From assembly GCA_001600615.1 (NCBI GenBank), contig BCKK01000005.1, forward strand, positions 1,513,559-1,577,558: a stretch of DNA of 64,000 nucleotides, given 5' to 3'. The number at the start of each line of letters is the position of its first letter. The first letter of the stretch is position 1. Position numbers and translations under genes: made by a program. Below, piece after piece: positions 8,680 to 20,795 of the stretch. The notes beneath the pieces are model-generated. The model saw only the letters and a list, made by a program, of their open reading frames with translations, ran no database searches and was not told where the DNA came from. The DNA is from Dioszegia crocea. Its lineage: Eukaryota > Basidiomycota > Tremellomycetes > Tremellales > Bulleribasidiaceae.

Positions 8680-11600
8680 ATGAAGGGCTTCTCAATACAG
8701 CCTCTTCTGCCCGCTCTTAAGTCCAGGGTGACGGCTATCCATCAACATGGCAAGTGATCACAGCGGCAGGGCTTGGCAGGAAGCTAATTGCGAGCAGATG
8801 ATCGCCTGTACGTCGGACTTGCGACCGGCAATCTGCAAGTCTACTCATACGAACCTCAACCAGACGGAGGTGTACCAAGTGTGAAGCTTTTGAGCAGCTC
8901 GAGCCTGGGCAAAAAGCCTTTAGAGCAGATCGGGGTCATGGCGATAACGAAGCAGCTTCTTGTTCTCTCAGGTAGGTTGCGCCGATACCATGCTCTTCGA
9001 AGAAGCGCTGATGCGCGTAGACGGAGTACTCACTGCATACCCTGTCGAAAGTTTAGCGTCTGCCAAAGGCAAAGTTATCACTCAAGCAAGAAACGCACAC
9101 ACATTCTCGGTCGTGCCGTATGATCCTGCGACAACAAAGGGGAAGCGCAGCCAAGATGGTTCGGGAGCGGGGAGTAAGGGAGAGACAGTATTGGTGGATA
9201 TGCTGGTTATTGGCTGCAGGAAAAAGGTGGTCGTCTTCAGCGGACAGAAGACTGGATTCAAGGATGCTTGGGTAAGTTGTCAAAGGCACTGGAAACGAGC
9301 CACGAACTGACTCCTCAGGAACTTGCTCTGCCGCACTCCCCCCGACAACTAGTTGTGCCAACATCCTCATCGCCGTCGCTATCCTTCCCAGAGATCTTTC
9401 ATCTCCTCTACTCGCCAACCTCATCTGCCATCCTCAACATCAGCCCTACCGCGCCATACTTGTCAGTAATCGAGACTAGTACCTCCCCACCACCGCCTTC
9501 GATAGCCGGGACTGGGGCTGCCGAGGGTCCTAGCGGAAGTGGGACACATGAGGGGGGAAGCGGTTTGACTGGTATCGGAGTTGGTGCGCTGACGGGATTG
9601 GGAGGCTATGTGGGTTTGGGTAGTAAGGCGGCTATACCGGTGGGATGCAGTGTGGGGGAGAGCGAGGTCTTGCTTGGGCGCGATGGTGGGTCTCACCGCG
9701 GGGCAATCTGGAGGTTGCTGATCAGGCAGATATCGGCGCCTTCCTCTCGTCGGACGGGAGCTATACTCGAGAAAGCTCCTTGCAATGGTCAACTTCGCCA
9801 GAAGCCATTTGTGAGTTTGCCCATCGCTTTTTACCGCAATCAGCTCCTGACCAAGTAGCTTTTGCCAGCCCATACATTTACGCACTTCTTCCGCCTACCA
9901 CTACATCCGGCTCATCCTCAGCTGCGACACCTGTTCCCAGCTTGTCCATCACTCTCGGCCCCTCCCTTACGTCGCGCGGAAATCTCCATGTCCCCCTACC
10001 CTCAACAGGCTCACTAAGCTACTCCAATCTCATCACGACTTCTGCCTCCTCCTCGCGGACAGCAGCAGATACTGTCCTCCCTTCCGCAAAGTTACTTTTC
10101 AGCTCCACGCCTACCGATAAAGCTCTCCTTGCTAGTGAAGGCTCATCAATATGGGCATTGTCAACGAGTAGCCTGGAAGATCACGTCGATGATCTAGTCA
10201 GAGAGGGTCGAGTCGGGGATGCGATAGGCTTAGTGGAGTCTGTGGGCGAGGCAGGTTTCTCACCCGTAAGTTTTGCCTTTGATTGAAATACCTTACGTGT
10301 AACTGAAAGTCTAGACTCGACGACTACCACACTTGAAAACGCTCCGAGCAGTAACTCAATTCGCCAAAGGCGACTACCAATCCGCTATCGACACATTCCT
10401 CACATTCAACATCAATCCCGCACTCGTTCTTTCCCTCTACCCCGCAGCGACAATATCAGGCAGATTGCATGTTCCTCGTGATCGCTGGTTGGAGGCGTAC
10501 GGAGCGGTACCCGGCGCAAAACTCGCGCCTGAGATCATCAAGTCAGGAAGTGGAGATGAAGGGGTGACAAAGGGATTGTTAAAGTCCGTGACGGCGGCTG
10601 CTGGGCTATCAAAGCGGAGTAGTATGGACAGTATACGGGCTGCAGGGACTGGATCAGCTGGGAAGGGCGAGACGGGGAGTATGAATGAGAAAGTACCGGT
10701 GTTGAATGACGAAGAAAGTGAGCTCTGAATTCTCCCAGGTCAGGTTCGAGGTTGAAGGCAAGCTGACGTTAGCAGTACCTCGAGCCGCTCTCGAGGCCCT
10801 AATGCTATACCTCTCGGACCGACGTCAAAAGGTCACCGGCGCCATAAATGCCCTTCCCTCGCCTGGTCTCCCAGCCGAATCTACACTATCCCCACTGTCC
10901 GCTCTGCCATCAGAACAACTCCACCAACTCCCAAACCTATCTTACACCGAACTTGAGCCGGCGAGTCTTCTCCGTGTTGCTCAAGTCATATATACTGGCC
11001 TTTTGAAGGTATACCTACTCGCGAGGCCGGTGCTGGTGGGGAGTCTCTGCAGGATCGAGAATTGGTGTGATGTTGAGGAAGTCGAGGAGCTACTGAAGGC
11101 GCAAAAAGTCAGTCTGGCTGGTCATCTGGGTGATTTAGATAAAGCTGATGTACGGCAGAAATTCAGCGATCTGATTGATTTGTATCAGGGCAAAAAGATG
11201 CACGCTAAAGCTCTGAAGATGCTGCATGAGTAAGTCTTGATGAGACAGTGGTTGATGATAGACTAGCGATGGAGGAGGACGATCGTCTGGATCGATATCC
11301 GCCCACTGTGCGATATCTGCAGAAATTGGGTCCGACCGAATTGGGCTTGATACTTGATACATCGAGATGGGTCTTCAAGGAGGATCCAAAGATGGCTTTA
11401 CAGGTGAGCTTGTGGCTGATCATAATGCAGCTAGTGATTGCTGATACTGGGTAGATCTTCACAGCGGATGAACCGGAAGTTGATGCTTTACCTCGGAAAG
11501 ACGTCGTTTCGTTCCTGGAAGATACGCATACACCATCGTGTGTGGCCTACCTTCAACACATCATCAACGATCTAAACGAAGTCGGAGCGGACTTTCACGA

Positions 11601-12472
11601 TAAGCTCGCTGAGCTATTACTGGCAGAGGCAAAGAACGCGAAAGCTGAGGGTACGTACCAGACACAAACTCAAGACTGGGCAACGTTGCTGATCCTCTAG
11701 ATGCCTCATCAACATACCAGCGCCTCCTCTCTTTTCTTTCCTCTTCAGAGCACTACCGCGCCAATCGCCTCCTCACCCGAATCCCTACCAACAGCATGCC
11801 CGAAGTGCGCGCAATCCTCCTTGGTAGAATGGGGAAACATGAGGACGCACTACGGATATACATATACCGCCTATCCGATTATTCTGCGGCCGAACGATAT
11901 TGTTCTCGCGTATACGCCAACACCCCAGATCCTAAGGGCATCTTCTTACTTCTCCTGGGCCTATATCTGCGCCCAACATCATGCGATCCTATCCTCCTTC
12001 CTCCCGCCCTGGAATTGATAGCGAGTCAAGGGACGAGATTGGACGCCAAGGAGGTATTGGAAATGTTGCCGCCACTGGTGACGATGGAGGATGTCCGGGC
12101 GTTCTTTGTCAAGACTTTAAGAGATGGGAGGAAGAGGCGGAATGAAGCAAAGATTGTGAGAGGTCTGGTGAGCGCGCGGAAGGAGGAGGTGGAGAGGTGC
12201 TTGATGGATCTGCAGGAGAAGAGGGTGAGGATTACGGATCAGAGAATGTGAGTTCTGGCTGTGGTCGGTTTACACAAGCTGATTTTGGTCAGATGTCCTC
12301 AATGTCATAAGCGGCTGGGACAGTCTGCTATTGCTGTTCACGCGCCACGGTAATTTCTCTGTCTTTCTGCAGTGTGCACTTAGTTGCTGATTTACTTCTC
12401 AGGGGCGAAGTCACTCATCTGCATTGCAAAGATCCGTTCAGTGGCCGGCTGGCGATGATACGCGGAGATTAG
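8680..12472 (+). CDS. VPS39: Vps39/Vam6, HOPS tethering complex subunit
   Basis: Tethering and Rab-binding subunit of the HOPS complex, acting in fusion of late endosomes and vacuoles. The N-terminal part has the CNH (beta-propeller) pattern: RLYVGLATGNLQVYSYEP, LVLSDGVLTAYPV, SPYIYALLP. The middle is helical clathrin-repeat type, with the Vps39 landmarks YPPTVRYLQKLG and HYRANRLLTRIP followed by LLGRMGKHEDAL. The C-terminus is the Vps39 zinc-binding tail: CPQCHKRLG, then HLHCKDPFSG, ending MIRGD. The model needs about 13 small introns and gives roughly 1,000 residues, the family size. The first intron (8750-8797) has a GC donor; the nearest GT donor would put a stop in frame. A Gly-rich insert lies near 9500-9650. 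Confidence 0.92.
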
Positions 12473-12833
12473 TATAACTTGTAGGCTGGACTCTGGAAGC
12501 GCCCTGGTAAACACACATCCCTATATTGTAAGATCTAGAAGTTCCCATCACAAGTTCAACGCCGCGCTTGTTGTGAGGACACTGCGGCTCTCTGTGACGC
12601 GCACGATACCATATCAAGGGTGAAAGCGATGTCGCAGCATTCCGATCGCGTCGGGTGGCAATTAGCTGCAGGGATGGTCTTTTCTGGAGCTCGCTAAGCT
12701 TCGGCTGCGTAGACCTGTCTTCCTTATCAGTTTAGGTCTGAAGGCGCATACAGCTTCTCTCGGTTACTGAGTCCAGAGCTGGCATATCATGTATGTATAC
12801 ATGGAAGAAAATCTAGCCTAAGGGACTCCCGCT
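12473..12833. other. Convergent intergenic region
   Basis: Shared 3' region of VPS39 (plus) and the hypothetical gene at 12834-13679 (minus). No gene or clear repeat seen. Confidence 0.5.
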
Positions 12834-13679
12834 TCACACACCAGTATCCCAAGTCTCCAGGACGATTTCGTCGAGCACCTCTTGCCAGTCCTGCCATTCA
12901 GGCACAGTATCCTCCACTGAGGCCACAATGCGCTCAGCCGACGCCCTCAACGCCTCTAATCTGTCAAGGCAAGTTTTGATGTGGTCATCCACTCCGACGG
13001 CTCCGCGTAACAAGTACCTGGTCGATAGACGCATCTGCTTTTCTTCCGAAAACGGCGTCGTCGGGATCTCGAGGATGATTTGCGGGTCGTAGTCTTCGCC
13101 GTTCATCTCTTCGGGACTTGCTTGACCTTGCCACAAGAGGTTTGCGTGGGTAGGGAGTATGAGTTTCATGGGTATTGGAACCATGTCACCATCGTCTCGA
13201 GCAGTTCTGTCGCGCCAGGGGATGTCCCGAAGACCAAGTGTCCCAAGCGAGCGGCCGATGCTGAGAATGTCGACGCCTCTGTGCTGAGCTTGCCATTGCT
13301 TGACCAGCTCCACACTGGTTGCCAGGATGATGTCGGCGTTTGCCGAATGGTCAGTCAGGTATTTGTGGAAGTAATCGTGTAGGTCTTTCCAGACCGTAAG
13401 CGCTGCGACCCTGTTCCTCAGTGCGGGCAATAGGGCGGTGATCTTGTCGATGGCACTCTGCCTCTCGCTCTGCACCGCATCATTCAACTCCAGGAGTTGG
13501 GAGGTCAGACTGGACGAATCAGCAGGTGGCGCGTCAATGACCCGCTCACGACCATGCCCATCATTTTTAAGTGTCTGCTCCCCTCCACCTTACGTCTCGT
13601 CTGCAGGAGCAGAATCATGTCCTTGGTGGACATATTGGGTGAAACTGTTCACAGCGCAGTTCCGAATACACCGGTACAT
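12834..13679 (-). CDS. Hypothetical protein, two exons
   Basis: I do not recognise a family. Start MYRCIRNCAVNSFTQYVHQG at 13679; an intron of about 85 bases (donor GTAAGG, acceptor CTGATTCGTCCAG) joins DSAPADE to TLTSQLLELNDAVQSE. The remaining exon is open to the stop at 12834, about 253 residues in all. It is soluble, without a signal peptide or membrane segment. The middle (LHDYFHKYL through LVKQWQ) looks helical, and a conserved-looking LPTHANLLWQG lies in the second half. The acidic tail ends LETWDTGV. The splice is chosen because it alone keeps the frame and uses a standard branch site. No function is proposed. Confidence 0.7.
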
Positions 13680-14599
13680 CGGAAGAGACGCCGAGTCTGA
13701 ATCTAGTCCACGATTTTCACCCTGGCTCTCATCAGCTCGTTCGCTCGCAGAACGCTGAGGCACGTAATCACACCAAACCTACAATGGTCGACTTCAACCA
13801 CTCCGACCAGCAATTTGCGCAGCTCAGGTGCGACTCGACATCACGTTTTAGCTTGCATTGATCGCCCACGACCAGTACGCTTAGTAGAGTCAGCTAATCT
13901 GGTACTTTCTAGGCTTAAGTGTTATATTAAGGCTCATGTTGACGGGGTCCCCCTCCAATGAAGCCGCACTCACCTGGGCTCGAGGCAGATGCGGCACACA
14001 GATTCTGTTGCTTCAGTAGAGAAAGCCATGCTGATGTATGTTGGCAAAAGGGGAGGAAATTGGGCGACGTGTGGGTCCGGGAGGCGAGGGATGGAAAGGA
14101 GACCGGGCCGGGCGGCTTGCCGAGCTATATAGCGCCCGTGTCGACCTACCTAATACGTCTTCTCGATGTCGACATGATCCCTCGGCCCTTTGTTCCTCAG
14201 GGGTTGCCTCCCTTTCTTCCGCAGCTGTGTCGCCTTTGCTAAGAAGGGGTTTCATCCCTCGTGACGCATCGGAAGCGAGGAGCTCAGCAATGCTGACCAA
14301 GACGACGATGTCCCCCCGATCTCCACAAATCGCATACGACCGCCCCTTTATACTCTTACTCCCTGACCATCCCTCCGTGGTCCGTGCGCTGTCTTGCCAG
14401 TGCGGCCAGTAGCTGAAGTGTCAAGATAAGGGTCGTCGAGTTTTGATGCCATAGTCGGCTGACGAGTTAGCTCAAGCACCTAAACTTCTAGTCAGTACAA
14501 GTGAGCGGACCGGGCCGCCTGCTGACATGGTGCATACCGTGAGAATATTGAGAAAACCCGGACCACAAAGATGCTAATCCCCTGTTATCGCGCATCACC
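13680..14599. other. Long intergenic stretch with two weak gene candidates
   Basis: On the plus strand an ATG at 13783 in good context opens MVDFNHSDQQFAQL and meets a donor-like GTGCGAC; I cannot extend it convincingly. On the minus strand a candidate is listed separately (14013-14452). A symmetric GCTATATAGC lies near 14124-14133. No tRNA was recognised. Confidence 0.3.
14013..14452 (-). CDS. Possible small two-exon hypothetical gene
   Basis: An ATG at 14452 opens MASKLDDPYLDTSATGRTGK and stays open to a GTAAGAG donor. An intron ending near GTCAGCATTGCTGAG would keep the frame into LLASDASRGMKPLLSKGDTA and on to a stop at 14013, about 125-130 residues. No family was recognised and the acceptor choice is weak. 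It could equally be 3' transcript of MSC2, whose stop is at 14600 on the same strand. Confidence 0.25.
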
Positions 14600-17500
14600 T
14601 TATCCCGTCATACAGTCGCAGAACACCCTCTCCTCACTTCCTTCAACCTGAATGACCATCTCCATCAATCCAGGTATCCTCGACTTCAGAATCTTGTCGA
14701 CCCTCGCTACCACCTTGTCCGCATTGGCATAAATCGCCGCACCCTTGTGGCCATTCGACCCCGATCCAGATTTGGAGGGATCGTATGCTGAGCGCGAGAG
14801 GGCAAGTTGGATATGTATCGAGCCGACGAGCTCGCCCTCGTTTCTCGGCCAGAAACGGGGGGCACTGAAGTTAGCTAAACCTTCAACACCGACAAGCTGT
14901 GATGTCAGCTTGTGTTTGCGATCGCAGCATCAGCGCGTCGAACTCACATCGGCTAGTGCAGTCTCGATCTCCTTTTCACAGTCTACTCCAACGTCCAAGC
15001 ATAGCACCCTTCCGGAATCGATGACAAGCGGGATAACGCTGGCCATGATTAGAGCGGCGATGAATAGACTGGCTATGGGATCAAACACCGTCCATCCAGT
15101 ATATTTGATCATGAGAGTCGAGATGATGACTCCAACACTGCCGAGGGTGTCCTGCAAGCTGTCAGTTCCTGTACTTCTAGCATATCTTGCAGGTGGCGTG
15201 ACTTACTGCCATAACATGGAGGAAGACACCTCGCATATTGTGGCTGTGGGCGTGGCCGTGATGAGAATGTGATGCTTCGTGAGAGTGGCTGTGACCATGA
15301 TCATGACTATCATGCGAGTGGTCGTGCGAGTGGGAGGAATGTCCATTGCTGTGGTCGTGGGAATGAGAGTGCAGATGGTCTTTGTGCGAGTCATTGTGGA
15401 CGTGATCATCGTCATGGTCACATTTGCTGTCGTGATCGTGAGTGTGCGAAGGGGCGTGATGGTCGTGAATGTGATTGTGGTCGTGGCTATGGCATGATTC
15501 GACTTGACTATGTGCGTGGTCGTGAGTATGGTGCGTTAGGTCGGACGATGCTTTCCCGGATGATCGACGTCGATTATGGGTCGAGTTCTGAGTTGACATG
15601 CTGGAGGTGTTCTGTAATCATCAGTCACTTCCCGCTCCCGATTAGCGAGGAGGAAGGGGAGACTTACCCCGCTGTGTGCAGTGTGCGAGTGGTCATGCTC
15701 ATGGTGGGTGTGATTATGGTCGTGGCTGTCCTCGTGCATGTGGTCCTCCTGTCAGGTCAGCTAGGTCCATCATGATAGAAATGACGGAGTTAGCTCACCT
15801 TTTTATGATGCACGTGGCCGTGGCCATGATCGTGCCCATGCCCATGGCTGTGCCCATGATGATGATGGCCTCCTGTGGCCCACATGCCAAAGAGATTGAT
15901 GCCTAGGCCGATACTAGACACCAGCAGTAATTGCCGCATCTCCATTTCCGGTGGATCCATACTGACCGGTCAGCTATTTGCGGACTACGAACTTTTGGCC
16001 CTGATAGCTTACATGCGCTGTATCGCCTCAAAGATAATGAAGATTGAGATCAGAATGAGGAATAAGCCTATTTTGTCAGCTTAATTGCCCATATTTTGCA
16101 AGCCGTAGCTTACCATTCGTAAATCCACTCAAAGTCTCCACTCGGGAGTATCCAAATGTATACCGCCCATCAGGCTTCCAAGTCGCAGCTACTGACGCCC
16201 ATAGTCCAATCCCGATACCTAAGCAATCGAAGAACATGTGAATCGCTGGCGGTGTTAGCTGCTGGACGAGTCTGCTTGCGGATCCATAACTTACCATCTG
16301 AGATCAGACCGAGGGAGTTAGTCATCACTCCATACCCCATCTGAACGCCCATATACGCCAGATTGATCACCAGGAAGTAAAAGATCTTGCGAGATGAATC
16401 GGTGTGCAGGATAGTCTGGAAGTGCGGTTTCCAAGCTCGAGGTATGACGTCCCAATATGACCTCGAGCCCGAAGGCGCGATCGGTGTCGGGGTGAACTTC
16501 AACTCTCTTGCAATGGTACTCCGGGGAGGCGATACATCGGAAGCGGGCTTGAGGTAGATTGTTGATAGGACAAGCGGAAGAAGGACGAGCACGTCGATTG
16601 TGGTGGGAAGAGGATGTAGAGCGAAGAATTGCAGGGTGACTACAGCGAGGAGGTAGATTACATAGTCTCTTGGTGTGCGGAAGCGAGCTGCAGGTTTTGG
16701 ATCGTATGTTGGCGCGAAAGGGAGAGGGGCGTAGGCTACCAGAGCGGCAGTGATAAGGGGTAGGGCGAGGAGGTATAGGGGAACGTGGGATAAAAGATGT
16801 GGGGAAGGGATGCAATCCTGATGCCCGTCAATCTTCGCTCTCGTATCACGCGAACAATCGGTGGGAACTTACAAGGTAAACAAGACCAACAAGGGATATG
16901 GCAGACACGCAGAATGTCAACACAAGCCGGCCCAGGCGTCCCCCGCCGCTCGCCTTGGCGCCTCGACTCCGGAGCTCCAGGGATGAAGCCCACGGACCGC
17001 AGAGGAAGAGTGTCAAAGCGATCAGGGTGAAGAGGTTGAGCAGGCATTCAGCTAGATATGTCAGCTCAATCAAGCGGGAACCAATTGTGAAGATAAACTT
17101 ACGGCCGTGTAATTTGTGCGCATCGAAGAGCACGAAAGCACAGGCTAGAATGGCTGGGATGAAAGGGATTGGCTAGAAGGTCAGCTTATCTGACGCTGAC
17201 TGATATCAACGATTCGTATGGCCCAGCTTACTCTTTTGCTTATCCCAGGGTCGTCTTTCCATAGCGGCCCTAATATGCTACATGTTATGGCCAAGAGTGA
17301 TCCACTGCCAGATCAGCGCTCTCGCGCCTCGTTTTGTAGATTCGAAGGAAATGACAGTCCCTGTCTAACAATTGTGCAGCCGACAATTAAAGATGCGGAC
17401 ATGCCCTCAACGGAATGATTGAAGGCAGCGGACGATAGGGTCCAAGCGTCCAAAACCTACCGTAATGGTCCAATCCGTCTCACAGTCAGAAAGAAGGCAG

Positions 17501-17908
17501 CTGCTTGCCCAAACATCAAAGCAGACGAGGCCAGTTGCGCCTGACGAATGTTAGCTCTGTATCCCTGGACGGCGTACGCAGTGACTAGCTCACCAAACTG
17601 AACACTTCAGCACCACCAATCTCTTTTCTCTTCCCCTTCCGATCTCTCCTTCGCTCCATCACTTCGCGCCATATCCTTCCGCCAAACAGCGCGAGCACCA
17701 GCAATCCGACACCTCCAGTAACGTCTCCATCTTGAAGTACCCATGTCTTGCTAGACGTGACTGCAGCAGCAGCAGCTAGCAAGCGAGAAATGGATGTCAC
17801 GGGTGGTCCGGACTTTAGGTTGGGGTTGGAGGCTGCCGCGCGAGGTCGACGGGTCGGAGAAGGGACTGGGAAACTCGTGCGGTTGAAGGGCGTCGGGGGC
17901 TGCATCAT
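14600..17908 (-). CDS. MSC2: Msc2-type zinc transporter of the CDF family (ZnT5-like)
   Basis: Moves zinc into the endoplasmic reticulum or early secretory lumen; the yeast Msc2 partner is Zrg17. The start at 17908 gives MMQPPTPFNRTSF and a Pro/Ser-rich head, followed by extra N-terminal membrane helices (as in ZnT5/Msc2) in several short exons. The CDF core then carries MTNSLGLISDG, an HxxxD zinc site in AIHMFFD, RYTFGYSRVETLSGF and a second HxxxD in FLHVMAD, with GWTVFDPIASLFIA. Between helices 4 and 5 lie two very His-rich exons (about 15230-15870). The C-terminal cytosolic domain ends VFCDCMTG. There are about a dozen small introns. The exact borders of the N-terminal exons are less sure. 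Confidence 0.9.
15230..15870 (-). repeat. His/Asp-rich low-complexity coding repeat inside MSC2
   Basis: Two exons of MSC2 consist largely of HSHDH, HGHSHGHGHDHGH and similar units, seen at the DNA level as repeated GTGATCGTG/CATGATCAC words. Such loops bind zinc in CDF transporters. The plus-strand frames over this stretch (Val/Met/Ile-rich) are shadows of it. Confidence 0.85.
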
Positions 17909-18160
17909 TGCGGCAAGCTCCTCAGTTAAGTGCAGTAGAGATACAATGAAGGTGAAGTCACAAGATGGCAGGAATGTGGAACGTGATCGCGTCTCTAACT
18001 TTTGTGTTGGGAAGCATGCCGTAATCCCATTTGGCTGAGGCGACTTCGTCCTTATCCATTGAACGCTTGTCGATGGCGGTTGTAGCTGGACATATGCTAC
18101 AGAAGAGTGCTACAACGAGGTGACAAAGTACAGTACCGGTCCTGACCCACATGGCCAATA

Positions 18161-19911
18161 TCAAGGTCCAGTCGCCCTCGGCTTCGGCTTGGAGCGAAAT
18201 AAAACCCCTCTCAGCTTGGCCGCTTCCTCGATCGAGATACCAGCCGAGCTCGATGCTCCACGTCCTATATCCTCAGTCCTCCCATTCGGTAGCGATAGCG
18301 ATAGACCAGCTGTACCAGAACCGGGCCCAGGACCAGATGGAGACGCCCGGGGCGTCGAACCCCCCTCGACGGATCTGCCCAGCTTTGCAGGAGAAGACCT
18401 GTCCCCTTGCTCCGTTGTCCTTGGTCTCTTCACTCCAGTGGTAGGTGCCGAAATACCTCCAAAGAAGTCCGCCCTACCCACCGTAGCTTTAGGTTCTGGC
18501 GGTTTGAAACTGGGGACGTCTGCCTGGCGGATTGTGCTAAATTTGCGTTTTCGCTCGACACTGAATCGTGCCGGTTCGATCGGAGCTGATGAGGTGGAAG
18601 GAAGGGATACGAGGTGAGAAGGGAGGTTTGCGCGTGATGCGAGGTATTCCGAGGTTGGTAGTGCACCAGGGATGATTTCGGGTGATGAGGATCTGAGGGG
18701 TGCAATCGGGCGCGCTCGAGGTGCGGGGATTCGTGGACCGGCGACGGGTCGAGGTGCAGGTCGACTGATATTGGGTGATGAGATGATGGAGGTGGAGGTG
18801 GAGGGTCCGGCATGAGGATATCGGGATGGGAGCGGGACGAATTTGCCCGAAGCATGAGTCATGGCGATCCGGGCTCTTTGGGCATCGGCTCTTGCCTTTC
18901 CAAGGGGGCCAGTAGCTTTGGCAGTGACTGCATTCATGAGCACTAGTTCAAGGGCCTAACCGAAAGAGACAACTCACCAGTCATTGGCTTCGGAGCTCCA
19001 AACATACCCCCAGCAGCCCTCTTAGGCTTCTTGGGCTGAACGACCTGATTCAACACCACAATCCGCTTATCCGCTCGCTCCTTATCCATCTCCTTATATC
19101 GCTCAGCGACTCGCTCAGCCGCATTTGCTTGTCGCTCTCGTGCTTCTATCGCAGCTTTCTGTGAAGAGTCAGCCTCGTATTTCCCGCTGGACAGATAGAC
19201 ATACCTTATAAGCTCTTCTCCACCCTGATGTTCGGCGCTCTCCGTGCTTCTCTGCAAATTTCTCGTGCGCTGCAGCAAAGTCCGTTAGGAGAAAGTATTC
19301 CCATAGCCAGTCGGTCTCTTTGCGAAGGTGCTGAGTTGTAAGCCTAACACCTATCTCCTTGACTGAAAACACCTGTAGAGATCAGAGTTTGGACTTACTG
19401 GTGAAGCCTCTTCTATAGCAGCTAGTTGCTCCGCCGGCAGCTCGTCGATGAAATCTTTCACTTGACCATATGGCGTATCTCCAACATCCCATATACGATT
19501 TCCATTCGCTTTTATAACTTGATAACATCAGTAAGACACTTCAGCTATAAGTATCCAGCACTAAGTGCCCAACTCACCAGCCATACATTGCTGCTTCAAG
19601 CTCACAGGCCCGACTTTCGGCACACGAGGCACTTTGACATCCCTCATTTCCTTCAACTCCAACAGTCGGGGTCGTACCCTGTTAAGCCCCACTGAAGACT
19701 TGAGCAGCGGCAGCCTTTCAGGCGGGCAGGGTGCCGGTGGTGGCCGTACGCGGATAGGCGGCGAGGATGGTCGATCATCATTGATAGGTAGTGGTTGACG
19801 GATGTAGGATGGACCAGCTATAGGTCTGGCGGTGTTGATTTGCTGCAAGGGGATATCTTCCTCTGCCGAATCGAAAAGATCCTCCTCTTCGTACTCCAGA
19901 GTCGCGGGCAT
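18161..19911 (-). CDS. ELA1: Elongin A (RNA polymerase II transcription factor SIII subunit A)
   Basis: Elongin A works with Elongin C, either to help RNA polymerase II elongate or within a cullin ligase that clears stalled polymerase. The start MPATLEYEEEDLFDS at 19911 is followed by a Pro-rich head and the Elongin-A domain: LKQQCMAG, NRIWDVGDTPYGQVKDFIDE, LPAEQLAAIEEASP, ETDWLWEYFLLTDF. After the domain come ERERQANAAERV-type helices, KKPKRAAGGMFGAPKP, then a long disordered Ser/Pro tail ending PRATGP at 18161. The tail has a phospho-site-like and basic character. About four introns. Fungal Ela1 proteins are usually 350-450 residues; this one is longer because of the tail. Confidence 0.85.
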
Positions 19912-20310
19912 CTCGCTCGCACCCTGGGCGATGGATGACCTTGGTGTGGGAATTCTATGGTATGAAAGGTGGATGCGATATTTTTGGTTGATCCGTCGGA
20001 TGACTCCGGTGGCCGGTGGGTGGCAAGAGGGCAAGAGGATCGTTGCGAAGGCGGTGGCCTGATGTGCTTTGTATGTTCCCTTGACTAGTACGAAGAGGCT
20101 ATAACGATCGCGCTGTAGGGCCTAGTCCTGTAGGTGGCCATAGGAAAGGGACAGAATACATCGACGGAACCCCAAGATATCTTCCCTTCTCTCGCTCCGT
20201 CCGAATGGTTGCCACCCATGTCCCACACGCCATTAGCGCCCACAGCTATACGACGTCCTTCGTACTCAATCGAGAGACCCGAGCCTGGGTACATCAATCC
20301 CGTTGGGCAT
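19912..20310. other. Intergenic: Elongin A upstream, G gamma 3' region
   Basis: Both flanking genes are on the minus strand. No coding sequence beyond shadow frames; no clear element recognised. Confidence 0.45.
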
Positions 20311-20795
20311 TCAAGCCACTGAGAGATTAGCAACTATACGGCCTGGACCCTTCCCTAAGGGCAAGACTCACCGGAGCAGCATCCCCCCGCCTGTTCTACG
20401 GGCGCGTACGGGTCATCCACCTTGGCTGTTGCTCCCCACAGAGATGGTATCTAAGCAGTCAGTGTAGGCTGTAGGGCGAGGCACTGAACTCAGTCAGGGG
20501 AAAGAAAGAGACATACCAGAGGGTCCTTTGTGTTCCGGCAATAGTTGATCAAGCTATGTCGATCAGCTTTTGGTCCTACGTAACTGACTCCAGCTCAGAT
20601 CCTGCCCATACAGGTCCATCTCTCTGTGCTGGATGGGGCTAGGAAGTTGGTAAATACGACGAGAACTCACTTCAGACTCGCCGCACTGACCATCGCCCTC
20701 GGCCTCGCCAACTCCTCTCTTAGCCGGTGATTGTGCTCCTGCAACCTTCGGAGCTTGAGCTCGTGCATTGTGGCCTTGTTGGCACGGCTGGACAT
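20311..20795 (-). CDS. STE18: Heterotrimeric G-protein gamma subunit
   Basis: Pairs with G beta to anchor and relay receptor signals, in fungi chiefly the mating-pheromone or nutrient pathway. Four exons (20671-20795, 20517-20553, 20372-20450, 20311-20318) total 249 bases and give 82 residues. MSSRANKATMHELKLRRLQE begins a coiled coil (LQEHNHRLREELARPR), then AASLNLINYCRNTKDPLIPS, the G gamma fold with its NPF-like DPLIPS segment, and VDDPYAPVEQ. The C-terminus CCSVA carries a CaaX box (CSVA) for prenylation plus a neighbouring Cys for palmitoylation. The last exon is only 8 bases. If the final intron were retained, the protein would end CCSGESCP without a CaaX box. Confidence 0.93.

Noticed and set aside
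13438..13758. Plus-strand ORFs over the hypothetical gene at 12834-13679
   Set aside because: No similarity; the minus-strand model has a proper splice and long open frame.
15269..15775. Plus-strand ORFs rich in Val/Met/Ile or Arg/Cys over the MSC2 His-rich exons
   Set aside because: Shadows of the minus-strand His-Asp repeat; they have no domain and the MSC2 frame explains the region.
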